DNA from: Rhynochetos jubatus
Taxonomy: Eukaryota > Chordata > Aves > Eurypygiformes > Rhynochetidae
Assembly: GCA_027574665.1 (NCBI GenBank)
Contig: CM050656.1
Coordinates: 16,319,501-16,383,500, forward strand
Direction of reading: 5' to 3'
Length of the DNA stretch: 64,000 nucleotides
The notes beneath the pieces are model-generated. The model saw only the letters and a program-made list of their open reading frames with translations, did no database searches and was not told the DNA's origin. Each line of letters starts with the position of its first letter. The first letter of the stretch is position 1. The position numbers and the translations under genes were made by a program. This document shows, piece by piece, positions 46,263-58,120 of this stretch.

Positions 46263-49200
46263 GTCTGGTAGTATAACAAAAGGTCATAAGGACCCCCAAG
46301 TGATAAATTAGTTTATGTATTTAGCTGTTGTGGTGAGGCCTTCATTACAGGCTCAGACTGCTGTAAAGACAGGATATTTTAAATTACTTGACATTCCCTT
46401 GTTGCACAGTTTCCTTAGCATTCATTTACCCATATATCCACATCCATAGGAATGGCACAGTCAAACACACTGTCTTGAAAAATACTCCGATTTCTCATAT
46501 TTTTGGCATTATTCCTTGGTGTAATTAAGGCTATGTCTGTGCTGCAAAAATTGTCTCCACATTCTGCTCCTTGTACCAATGACAGAAAAGTAAGTGGCAA
46601 AACTAAGGATGCAAGTTACGGTGTCGTGGGCTGCCCTGCCCGAGTGGAGGGCTGTCATCTGTGCCATACCTCAGGCTGTCCAGGAGCCGTCTCCTGGTAG
46701 TGAAGTTCTTCCGAAATGGACACAGCTCTCCCTTGGATGGAGCTGTGGAAAGGAGCTTGGATGGCTGTCAGATTTTGTGTGTGCTGCTTGCAGTTTTCAG
46801 TGTTAGGAGCCTTGAGTTGGTGGGGATTTTTCTTATAAACTTGTGAAACTTAGGGCTAGAGCTTGGCAAAGAGACTGCCCTGCAGTGCTGCTCTCAAGTG
46901 TTGTCCCTGTTACGGGTGCAAGGTGTTCCTTTATAAACATTTCTTTCCACTGCGGTTCTGTTTTTCTGTCCCCTGCCACTTTTTTTGTGCCTCTGTGCCC
47001 TCAAGTGTACTGGAGCAGCTATTTATGAGACAACAAGGTGAACTGAATTTGAGATTGATCTAGGTTAAAAATAACCCTGCAGAAAAGGGAAAGCAGAAGG
47101 GACTTCAGACAACCTGGATTGGCTTCCTGATCCAGTTCACTGCAGCTACTCTAACAGCGTACCAGCGCAGGTGGGGTATGGCACAGAGGTGAGACTGGAT
47201 AGCAGGCACGAAATTGGGGCTGCCTGACCTACTGCTGTTGCTGAAAGGAGAGCTGTGGTCTCGGGCTGTACTGCACGTCTTTTCCTACCACACAGAGGTC
47301 CTATGCTGTGAGTTAGAAATGCTTCCTGGGGAATGGGAGAAGGTAGCAGTGGAGCTGTGAGGAGGTAAGTGAAGTAAGAAATGTGTTGTCTTCGGATTTG
47401 CAAAACTGAAAGATAAACTCACCCTCTTCGTTTTCTTTTATTTTTTTTTTCTCACCCTCCTTCCCCCAGTGTGGTTGGGAAAGTATTATACACATTTCTC
47501 TGTGTAACTGTATTTATTTCTGTTAACCTAGTGTTCTGGAGGGCTGGTTGTGAATCAGGACCCCATTTTGTTTGCGCAAACACAAAACAGGCAGTTTATT
47601 CTCCGAAACCCGCATGTTTTGTTTTGGATAATAAGGTTAATACAGACAGATGGGAAGTACAAGATGAAAGCGAGACTAGTAGTCTGTGTAGCAGGAGAAT
47701 TGGGATAAAGCAATTTGAAGCTACGTTTGTAGACGTTGCTATGCAGGGAGCTAAGGGCAGATACTGTGGTAGCCCTGCCTGCGGTGTTCGGGTTCAGTAC
47801 CTGTAGACAACAATCTCTTCGGTGCTTAGATGAGCCTGTCTCTTAGGCATCCTGCTTGCTGTTTCTTCAGTGTCAGAGCATAATAACATCCTCTGAGATT
47901 AAGGTTCCACAAGACAGCTGAGCCCATCTGGTGGCTTGTACTGTTGAAAAATAAGTTTTTTATTCCTAGACCCTTCGTGGGTCACAATTCTAGTTAGTTT
48001 CCTATCCATTGATAAGCCGTTTACATAGCTTTCTGCCTACGTGGCTTTTATCCCTTTGGATTATCTGCAGTTATTTTGCATGCCAGATAAATTCACTGAG
48101 GTGTCTGATGGCAAAGGACAGATTCAAAGGAAGCCATGAAAGCACTGTTGGCAACGAAATAGTGAGGTGGCAAGAGAAAGGGAATCTCTCCTCTTAGCAC
48201 TGAGCTCTTAGATTAATGCAGCAGTTTCCTAAGACTTCCCCCTGCTAACTTTCTGGAAAAATGATTACTCCAAACTATCCCTTTCCTGTCTGCCTTTGTT
48301 CACACAATGAATTACTTCAAAGCTTGAAGTTTTTAGTGAGATGTTACCATCTAGCAGTTCGTTTTTTCAAGCTTTTAGAGTTCTATGAAGATAGATAAAA
48401 ATTTAGCAAAACATTGCTTCTTTCCATCTCCACACTTATCCTATGGTTCTTTTAAGACAACAATATTTTAGAAGAGTTTGGTTTTTTTTCATTTTCTATT
48501 TAGTTTCAGTTTTCTTTGTGACAGTTTGATATTCAGACTAAGAAATGTACCAAAGGCTTTATTTCATTCATTTTCTCATTCATTAAACTACTTTCTGCTG
48601 TTCCCTGCCCAGAGGTGTTCATCTGTAATCACAGAGGGCTTGCTAGCTTGTGATGTAATGAGTTGTGCTATATATTCCTAGATACCCATGTAGTAAGGGT
48701 TAGGCTAACTGTGTGGGTTGTGTAACATCACCATGCAGTAAAGGTGTGGAAACACCTTGTTGTATTGGGGTTGCTTTATTTTTTTAAGCCACAACTTTTA
48801 TGACTTCAGGCTAAGCAACCATTTTGGTTTTGGTGTTTCTTTACTTTGGCATATCACCTACCAGTAGTTTTGAGCCGTAGTTTTGAGCGTTTTAGAAAAT
48901 CATAGAGGTATGTAAATACACTCTGCATGTTAGAATTAAATGGACCTCTAGACTCTGAGAAAGCAAGTATATTTTCCATGACATAGCTGTTCTCTACCAG
49001 AGAAAACCTGATGAGTGTTTTGAGCCAAATTCCCTCCATGGGAAGGGCAGAGATTAATTGTTCTACCTTGCACGGACTGTTTCTTCCAAGAGATATGGTA
49101 TCAGTGTGATAGACTAAAACTGAAACAGTAAAATCTCTTACCTGTGATGTTAAACCAAGAGGCATAGAAAATCCTCCTTCAACACATTTTTAGATGAATG

Positions 49201-52200
49201 AATATCTAATTTGGTGGGTGATTTATAAAGGTGACCGTTAGTTTTGTTATCAGTCTGCCTCTTGTCTACAGTATTTTAGCAAGAGGATAAAAGCTATGTT
49301 TAAAGAGGGGACATCAGGAACCTTCTGTTTATTTCATGTGCAGTAAGCTGCTTCCAGCATGTGTGGACTTGTTAACACACTTGCTGTTAGCACTCATCTC
49401 TAAATCACAGACTTCCACAGCTGCAGTGTTGTTCAAGAAATTAAAACAAAGGAAACTGCATTTCTGGCATGAAGATAGGAACTTCAGAGATAGAAAAGGT
49501 TGTTATTTTGCCTGTGCCCAGAATCCATTTGCTCTTCCCACTCATGAAATGACATAATTAAGGGTGTATGTACTCGGATACATCAGCAGGTGCTTTGTAA
49601 TAGTAATTAAGATTAGTTTTGATTACTATGATATTAGGCAGTTTGAAATTCTTTGTTTGTCTTGTAGCAGGTAACAGTAATAGGTTTATTGTATATTTAA
49701 ATTCTAATTGTTAAGCATAGGATAATCTAGCCTTACTTTGCACAGGGGAAAAATGTGACTTAACTGCACCAAAGTCTATTATTAAGATGAAGTTTTTAAT
49801 GCAAATTACCTGTATTCAGGCATTTTATTAACTGATCCACAGATGAATGTGGAGCCTGGAGGTTTTAATCAGGGTTTCTTATTGAAAAACAGGGTGGGTG
49901 GTGAGAGAGAGAGGAAAAAAGCATTACATAGCTAAAATCATGCCAAACCATTTTGAAAGATCATGGTATTTCCTTCCAACAAGTGTCATGATGATGCCAG
50001 GGGGTATGTTTTCACTGCCCTGTTGAGGATTATTCTATTTCAGACAATTTTAAAAATTCAGTGCTTCAGTCATGTATTTGGTGCGTGTGAAAACTTGGGC
50101 AATGAGAAGCCAGGGGGTCTTACTGAAATCCAGGACTATGTATGCACTGCAGATCCCAGCACGGGTGCTCTGCTTTGGGAATTACGGGTTGCACACCATA
50201 AAGCAGCAGACTGCAGCAGTGCATCCTGTGGTCAAGCTGGCTTCTCTCCGTTAGCTTAAAAATCTACTTCTCAGTGGTACTTATGTGAACTTTATGTGAA
50301 CTGAACTTCAGAGTGAAATAAGGTGCTAAATCATTAAGCTTCATTTAATGGCCTATATGAATAACAAGTTGGAAAACAAATGATTTTTGTAATTAGTGTA
50401 ATTTTATAGCAGCTTCATGGCATGTGGTATAGCCTGGGAGGTTAAGGGTGTGTAGTGCTTTGTAATGGTTCTTATGGTGCCTGCTGGTTCTTTTTCAAAT
50501 TAACAGATTTTTTTTTTCTTCTTTTGAGTTTCTTGAGGGCATTTCAGATGCAAAACTGACACAAAAAGAAAATTAGCTTCAGTTTTTCATACAGATTGCT
50601 TTAATACCTAAGAACAATTCAATCGCTGTCTAAATTTTGTCTGTTGTTATGACATACTTTCTGCGAAAAGATTGCTCTTTTGATTCTATCTACATCGTTA
50701 TCCCACTGCTCATTTAGTATTCAAATGCAGAATTTGTTTCATTTGCATACGAACTTAGGTTTTTTTATATTGAAATCCAAGGTAGAACATTCTTGGAGTT
50801 AAAAGGAATGTGCCCATAGTTGTGGGGTCTTCTCCCCCCCCTACCTTCTTTTAATCATTGCAGAGTAACATTTGTTACCATTTTTAGGTAACAATGTATC
50901 AAACATGCTGGGTTTAAGGTGAATGCTCAGGAAAGGGTTGGTGAGGATGGCAAACAGTTCTGATTTACTTCCATATGAGGAATTACTATGTAAGAGACAT
51001 CTATCTAGAACAGAGGATACGACCTGTAAAATTGTGTCGCATGGGAAGTGAGAAGTGTCCTGTGCTTGCCCTGTTCTTGTTTTTCTTAAGCAGCCACTTC
51101 GAGTCAGTTTCTATTGGTTTTTTCCTTAGGAAGAGGTACCAATTTATTCCTAATAAAACATTAGAGCCCTCCTTGAGAATAAGGAACTACAGAAAAAGAT
51201 AATGAAGAGAAACCAGGCAACAGCTGGTACAAGGAGGAGTGTGTAAAAATAACACCACAAAGGGAGCACTAAGCAGTGGGTTTTGGGTCTCGGCCACATT
51301 CTCCAGTCCCACAAGAGGGAGCTGATGAATGCTGGTCAGAGATGCGCTGCCTGAGGAGGTGAAGTAGATGCCATGGGTGGCAGGGTCATCCTGGGAAGCT
51401 TCTTCCTCCTAGTTACAGCTTGGTCAGAGCCAGTGGAGTTGATGAAGAGATCCTGCATCACATGGAAGGGGAAGTGTATAAATACAAAGGTGAGTGAAGA
51501 GCATCTTAATAAGAGGTTTTGGAGAAGCTGAAGGAGGGGTTGCCTCTTGTGCCATGGCCCAAGTGGGATGTGTGTGTTCCACCTTATCCCAGAGGGAGCT
51601 AAGCTCTTGGCACCCCATGAACAGCACTATGAATGTGCCTATCTCTTCAAAGTGTTTTTCCTGGCTGGGCTTTGGATTTAAGCCTGGAGTGCAAGCTGGT
51701 TCACCTGGTGTCTTGCCTCTTCTGATGCTAAGAGGTCCTGTCTCCTGCTGTCTGGGCAGGGAAAAAAGGTGAGAAAGTGAAGTATGAGTGTGTAGTGAAT
51801 TTTCCAGATGAGGTGTGAAGATGAACCTGGATGTCATGAAGGCTACTGAAATACTGTGTGGGAAGCAGTTATGCATCACAGGGACAATGGTCTTCTGCTA
51901 GTGTTACGGTTCACTTGATATTGTAACCAGGAGTTATTGCAACCTCCATGAGTAGCTTCATGTTGTGTATCAAAAGCCACATTCAGTCTTTTGGTTCTGC
52001 CACAGGTGCCAGGTGGTGTGTTGTATAGTTTCAGCCATCTTCAGCATTTTCCTTTGATACCTGTTATGTTGAGTCCCTTATTTACCTACAGTGTCTTTGT
52101 GCACTTAACTGTGTTCCTGGCAGTCCTTGTCTATGTTTTCCTGTAGTCTGACGTAACCATTTTGCATTGCCCTCAAGAAGTCCATTGTTTTCTGTACCGA

Positions 52201-52823
52201 AGCGGTATTTTTTTTATCTGATCTTATCATAATGATACTTGTAGGTGCTACTTGTATGTCTTCAAATGGGATTTTTTTGTTTTCTTTAGTGGGTGGTGTC
52301 TCTTTAGAAGCTTGCTATTTTCAGGAGCTAAACTGGTGTTACAAAGTTGCCTTCACAACAGCTTGGTTTTTCTGATGGTGGTGGTTTTGTTTAGTTTCTT
52401 TGTGGTTTTTGGTTTTTTTTTACAGATGCTTGAAAGGGTGCCGTTTATTAAAGAGAAGCATTTGCTCAGTAATTGACAGCAGGAATATGGAATATAGTTT
52501 GGCCAAATAACTGTTGAGCTTTTCAACCATAGGACAGTGTTGTATGATGACTTGGTTGAATTTCAAAATCAGTTATAACCACAATTATTTGTTGGTATTA
52601 ATTAGAATGGTTTTTCAGGATGACTTTTTGCAGCAATTTTATAGTTTCTGCTGGCAAGCGCTGTGTTTTCAGAGCAGGACTTGATTTTTGCTGGTATGAT
52701 GGTTTTTGAAAAACAAAAAAAAAAGGAAAACACAACAACTAACCAAACATGGTTATATTGACTCCAGCTTGAGGTTTGGGCTATAATTATGAAACTTTCT
52801 TCAACTTGCTGCTTACGGAGTAG

Positions 52824-53276
52824 TTACATGACCAGTTTTCTTTGGCAGTAAAGCTGACTTGAAAAATTCCTGACCTGATCACCCTTGCTGCTCTGCTCAC
52901 AGCTACAATTTGCTACTTCTCCTGTGCCTGTACAGCTGTTTGAGGACTGCTCTGAAAGGGTTAAAACCTTTGCTCCCACCTGGTTCTGCTGGTTCAACTC
53001 ATTAATTTCATGGACCTGTTTTACAATATTGCCCCACCTTGTGTTGCACTGATACAATGGAGGGATGTGGAAGAAGGGGTGAGACCTAATTGAGTCTTGC
53101 CTCTGAAGAAAATGTGCTAAGCTTTTCATTGAAGGAAAAGAGAAAATGCTAGCATTGCAATGCACAGTGCTCATCTGAGCTTTTAGATATGTTAACCTGA
53201 GCTGGTTGTTAATTTGGGGGTCTCCTTGCAGCCTTCCCTTCAACCAGAGATGCTGCTGACTGACTTTTGTGGTGCA
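52824..53276 (-). other. Unexplained 150-codon minus-strand open frame in PRKACB intron 1
   Basis: A stop-to-stop frame ends TAA at 52826-52824. The first ATG comes 30 codons in (QMSTVHCNASIF), leaving about 121 codons. Segments include SMKSLAHFLQRQDSIRSHPF, GNIVKQVHEINELNQQNQVG and CTGTGEVANCSCEQSSKGD; the ending is QRKLVM. It is antisense to PRKACB. I recognise no domain, signal peptide or membrane segment. It is the longest open frame outside CpG islands, satellites and the CR1 copy, but a frame of this size is expected about once by chance in this much DNA. An old repeat is another possibility. Confidence 0.25.
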
Positions 53277-55957
53277 TCAATATGCCATTCTCAAATACTT
53301 TCAGCAAACGTCCCATTTTTGCATTACTCCTGACTAAAATAGTATTTGTAACATTGTAATTTTGTTAAATGTGATTGCCTTCATGGTCATCAGAACAAAA
53401 CTTATTTTGGCAAAGTTATCAAAGGGATCACCAGCCTTCCTCTTTATATTTTTAATTACTCCAGAATGTACTCAGAAATTTGTTAGGACAAATAAAACTG
53501 GAAGGTTACTAATACATACACACTCACTTTAGATACAGCATGTGAGTAGGGAGTAACAGGAGGAAGAGACATGCAGATCTGAGCTGTAGCATAATGGTAG
53601 AGGTGAAAGAACCAGATATGGAAGCTAGCCTAGATGATACAGTAAGGCTAGAGGTATAAGCACAGCAAATTTAGTGTGATGTTCAACAAGAAGAATGAAA
53701 GCATCGCTTGCATTTATCTTTTCCTCTGTTGAACTGAATTTTCTATTTTATTTTCGCTTGAAATGACAAATACATCCTGCAGAAAATCAGTATTTTCACC
53801 ATTAAAGTTTGTAGCCTTACTGCCCTTTCTTTCAGAATATAACTTATGGCAGTTCTGCCTTTTTTTGTGTAAAAAAATAATCCCAAACAGAAAATAGTAG
53901 TTTTCCGCAGTTCTATTCAGAACATTGTAATTTTCTCCACCAAGTCTTTTGTTTCCACTAATACATACAAACTTACTTGTTCTGCTGCCAGTCTTGTAGT
54001 TAAGAAGACTAGTCCAAAATGCAGTGGCTGGGAAAAGAGAGTAGTAGATGTCTAGTACAGAGAGCATATAAATGCAGGCTTTTCACATGCAGCCCCTTTG
54101 GATGGGTTAGGGAGAAGCTGACTAGCATAGCAAGGCTGTTGAGGTTGACATTGTTACTCATGCAGCGCTTGAGAGAGGTTTCTAGAAAGTGACTACAAGT
54201 TGGGGAGGGAGAATAGAATTGGGTATGTTTATGAGAAAACAGAGAAACTGCTCTCACAGAACAGTGGTGAGAATTTGGATCTCTCAAATGGCATGGTGGC
54301 GTATAGCCTGAAGATGGCAAGAGTTATATGAAAAACAGTTTAGATTACTTGTTGAATGTACATTTAATAATGAAAAAAAACCCATATTTCGTGAGTTGGG
54401 GAAAATATATGCTGCAGTTGCAACAGACGGAATATATTGGGTGTTGTGTGCATTAAGAGGTAATACTGGCACTTTCCTGAGAGTCAAAGTAGTAGTAAAT
54501 ACTACAGAAGGAAGATGCAAGAGGATAAAGAAATAGTATCATTAGTCCCTAGTAAGTATTTACTAATTATATAGTTAGCAGTAGTGTCATTATAGCATGA
54601 GATTCATTTTTACTTTTCCAAAACACAGAAGTACACTGATGTTATGTGCAAAAAATCCCCCAAACAAACAAAACCCAACCTGTTGTCACACATATAAGTC
54701 CAGTTTTTCTTTATTACCAAAATAAGGAGCATTAACTTCTTGATGTGGTAGCAAAAAAGCTCTGATCATCCTCTGTTACACAAATCTCTTAATGTTACCC
54801 TTCTTTGGGACTCTCACTTCCTTGCTGACAGGAGGCCATTGGACCATTACGCTCCAAAAATACGATGAAACAGTAAATTTCTCTCTTTGTGCTTCCATCA
54901 AGAACTATTGAATAAAAGGTAGCATTAAATTTTTTTTTGTGTTTCGTCGTATGGCAGAGCGTGTTCTCTCATGAAAGATTAAATTGCAGATGCTGCTGAC
55001 ATCTGTTACTGTTTGAGAGGTTCCTGTTTCTTTGTGTATTTGGAGGGGGGTTATCCAAATCATAATTACTTCTTTGCTGCAACAGCTTTGCAGTATCCTT
55101 TGATAGGAGACAGTCTGGAACCACAAATGAAAACAATACTTCATTTTTATAGATGTCTGTCCTTACTGGTGTGGCTTTGTGGTCTAAACACAGCTTATTT
55201 GTCACATCGTTGGATAATGTATAACTAAATTTAGAGGACTGCTATGTGAAGTACCAAAATACTGTGCTTAGAATTAGACATTGTTGCTGTTTAAAAAGCA
55301 CTTGCAGCTAATCATTCTGAAGTCTTCCTTCAGTAGTGATAGTATTTAAGAAGGGACAGCAAAATGAGAATAGTTTTGAAAGGTGTCCTTGGTGCTTCAA
55401 GTTGTTACAATTTAAGAAAGCAAAAATATAGACTTAACAGTAGCTTAATATTTATAACTATACTGAAGTATGCATATGCTGTATGTATCGATGGAATTTA
55501 CTGAACTGAAGGGAGACCCCTAAACAAAGGGAAGAGGAAGTTTCCTCCCCCACCACTTTGTGATTTTTCAGGTTAGAGAAAGTGTGGAAAAGGATAACAG
55601 TTTTTTTACTATAGAAAGATTTATGCTTTAGGTAAGATCACTGTAAACATTTTACTGTATTGACAGATAAGATATTTGTGAATGATACGTTCGAGTTAAA
55701 GTTAAAATGGGAAGAAATGATAGTTAATACATCATCAGTTAACAGCTTGGATCATTCATGTGTTATTAATTTAAAATCTGTAATATACATTAATAATCGG
55801 TAGAGTTATGTGAGATACTACAGGAAATTGGAGGTCAGTTTACCATTTCTCAAGTAAATGCACAAAAAAGTGGAGATGATGGACAGTTATTGTTCTATTT
55901 GCATCTTAAAGTCATTGGTTTTACCAATTCGACCAAAATAATAAACCTTTATATTTA

Positions 55958-55985
55958 TTATTTATTATTTATAAATAATAAATAA
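55958..55985. repeat. 28-bp perfect AT palindrome
   Basis: Fourteen-base arms meet without a spacer between 55971 and 55972, built from TTTA/TTA units. It sits in a (TTTA)n-like tract (about 55951-55990). Cruciform extrusion is possible; most likely a simple-repeat by-product. Confidence 0.85.
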
Positions 55986-57458
55986 ATAAAAAGGGAAGGT
56001 CTTTCAATTACTTTTTTAATATCAGGTGTATTTGTTTTCAAATACACTTTATTTCTTTCTATAGAAATGAATAAATGTTTATAGTCTTATGTATATACAT
56101 AACATTACCTTCTGATCAAAATTGCTGCTGTTTAGAATAGTAGTATCATCTATACATTCTGAAAATCAAAGAAAAAAATTCTGTAACCTCCCTGTAAATA
56201 GGCCACAGATAATTGGCAGTTTAGTGGTGGTGAGGTAGTTATATTTTGTAATTTGGATGTCTGGTTGAGGGTAGAAAAAAATTGGACATCTATGTTCCAT
56301 GTTGATTTTTTTCAAAAATATTTCATTAATGGGTAAGGGATCTGCTTTTCTGCTGATAGCAGTTGGTCATGCTGGTATGGTAAAATTAATTTTTTTTCTT
56401 ACTTATAATTTTTTTAGCTTCTTAACAAAAGCATTTTTAAGAAGTCATTTTCACTTTAAGAAACTAAAAGGACTTTTACAGTGAAATCGGATATTCTGGT
56501 GTTCTGTTAGCATAAGTACAAGATTTTCATTAATTCAAGTTGCAGGATACAGTATTGCTTGGCGATTTATTAACAAGGAGTCTAGCTTAGGAACAAATTA
56601 TTTTATGGGTGTTGAGACAGTTTGTCTTAATTCAGTGTTTCTATTTTAGTACATGTAGCAACATCAAAAATTTGAATAGCTTCTTTATTGAAGAGTATTT
56701 TCTGTTAAGTTCTTTCCATTAAGTGATTTTAATCACAAGGACTGTTAGTATTCTCCACAAAAGAAAGTAAGTTGAATTTGGGATGTATCTTTGCTGTCCA
56801 CAGGTGTACATACACCATATGTCTGCCTCCTGTTTTGTCTTTCGTCTTCTAAAATCTAATACAGGAATTACCACAGTCTGCCAGTATCATTCTTACAGAA
56901 CTGAACCCGTCAAATCCTGACATCACTCTTTTTTTTTTTTTTTTTTAAAAGAGGACATTTACATCTTATTGAAACAAGGGGTCATAGGATACCTTTTAAC
57001 TCTTTGTATTTCAAGAAGGTATTTTTATCTCCTATTTCAGGATAATAAGGATGTTTGAAATAGTAAACACAGGTCTGTGTTTCAGTTTAAAAACTTGGCA
57101 TTTTGGTATTTTTAACTACTAGATATTAGTTCAAATTTGCTTTGCTTAAAGTTTACATTATTTAAGTGTGGTTATCAGAATCTTGCTTTGCCTGATAAGA
57201 ATATGATTACTCAGTTTCTTTTGCTGCCCCTTCTTGCTATCACATTACTAGTATGTGGGTTGGATAAATTTTTAGTGAAAGTGAAGGATGGAAATGCAGC
57301 TTTCCTCTTCTTGGTAAATAAAACAAAAAAATCCACCAAAACTCAAACCAATCAAATTAATGTTTTCAAATTAAAACAACGGGTAGCACACTGGTGAAAT
57401 ATTTCAGAAAGGAGAACTATAGCAGTTGAGGAGTGCACTGGGGTATTATTTGATAAAG

Positions 57459-57472
57459 CTGTGTGTGTGTGT
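57459..57472. repeat. Short (GT)n microsatellite
   Basis: About six or seven GT units in PRKACB intron 1. Simple repeat only. Confidence 0.7.
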
Positions 57473-58099
57473 TTGAGAGGGGAATCAAAGACACATGAAG
57501 AAAGCCCCAGATGCATGTTCTTCACAGGCCATGTTCCACTGTTTGCTCAAACTGTCAGGTATCTTTTTCACTAAGCATGGCTAAAGAAGCCCTCTTACGA
57601 ACTTCTCTAGTTCATTTCTTCCTTCCAGAGGCAGGCTTTTATACCTTCTTTGTAAATACCAAAGTTTGACTCAAGATAATCTGCAGAGAGCAGCATCTCA
57701 CCTATTTCTAGTCAACTGATGAGTAGGTGATGGAAACAGGTAACGGGCTCAGGTCAAGTAGGTAGCAATGTGCATTTGTATAAGCAGCACAGCTTTCTTC
57801 TTTCTTGACTGACGTAAAGCTGTAATGTTACGTACTGTCCTGAAGATTATTTTGCTGTACTACCTACTCATATTTCTGTGCTTTTCCTTTATGGTGTATT
57901 ATTTATATCAACAAGCTAAAGCATGAATTTTCAGCTGATACATCACTTTCCTTTCCCGGGCAGTTAAATACCAATATACGCTTTGTCTGTAGCAACTGCT
58001 TCTCAGTTTGTGATCACATGCTACCAGATATACAGCGACAGTTTATTTTGCAAAATTGAAGCTTTCTTGCTGCTAAGAAAGTTTGTAATTCTAAGAATT

Positions 58100-58120
58100 A
58101 AGTTTACCTAAGGTAAACTT
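58100..58120. repeat. 10-bp inverted repeat with 1-base centre
   Basis: AAGTTTACCT, a single A, then AGGTAAACTT form a perfect dyad. The arms contain a forkhead-like GTAAAC core in each direction. Regulatory meaning is not shown. Confidence 0.6.

Noticed and set aside
57137-57397. 86-codon plus-strand open frame with a hydrophobic stretch
   Set aside because: No true ATG start in a good context and no similarity; the length is expected by chance in AT-rich intron.
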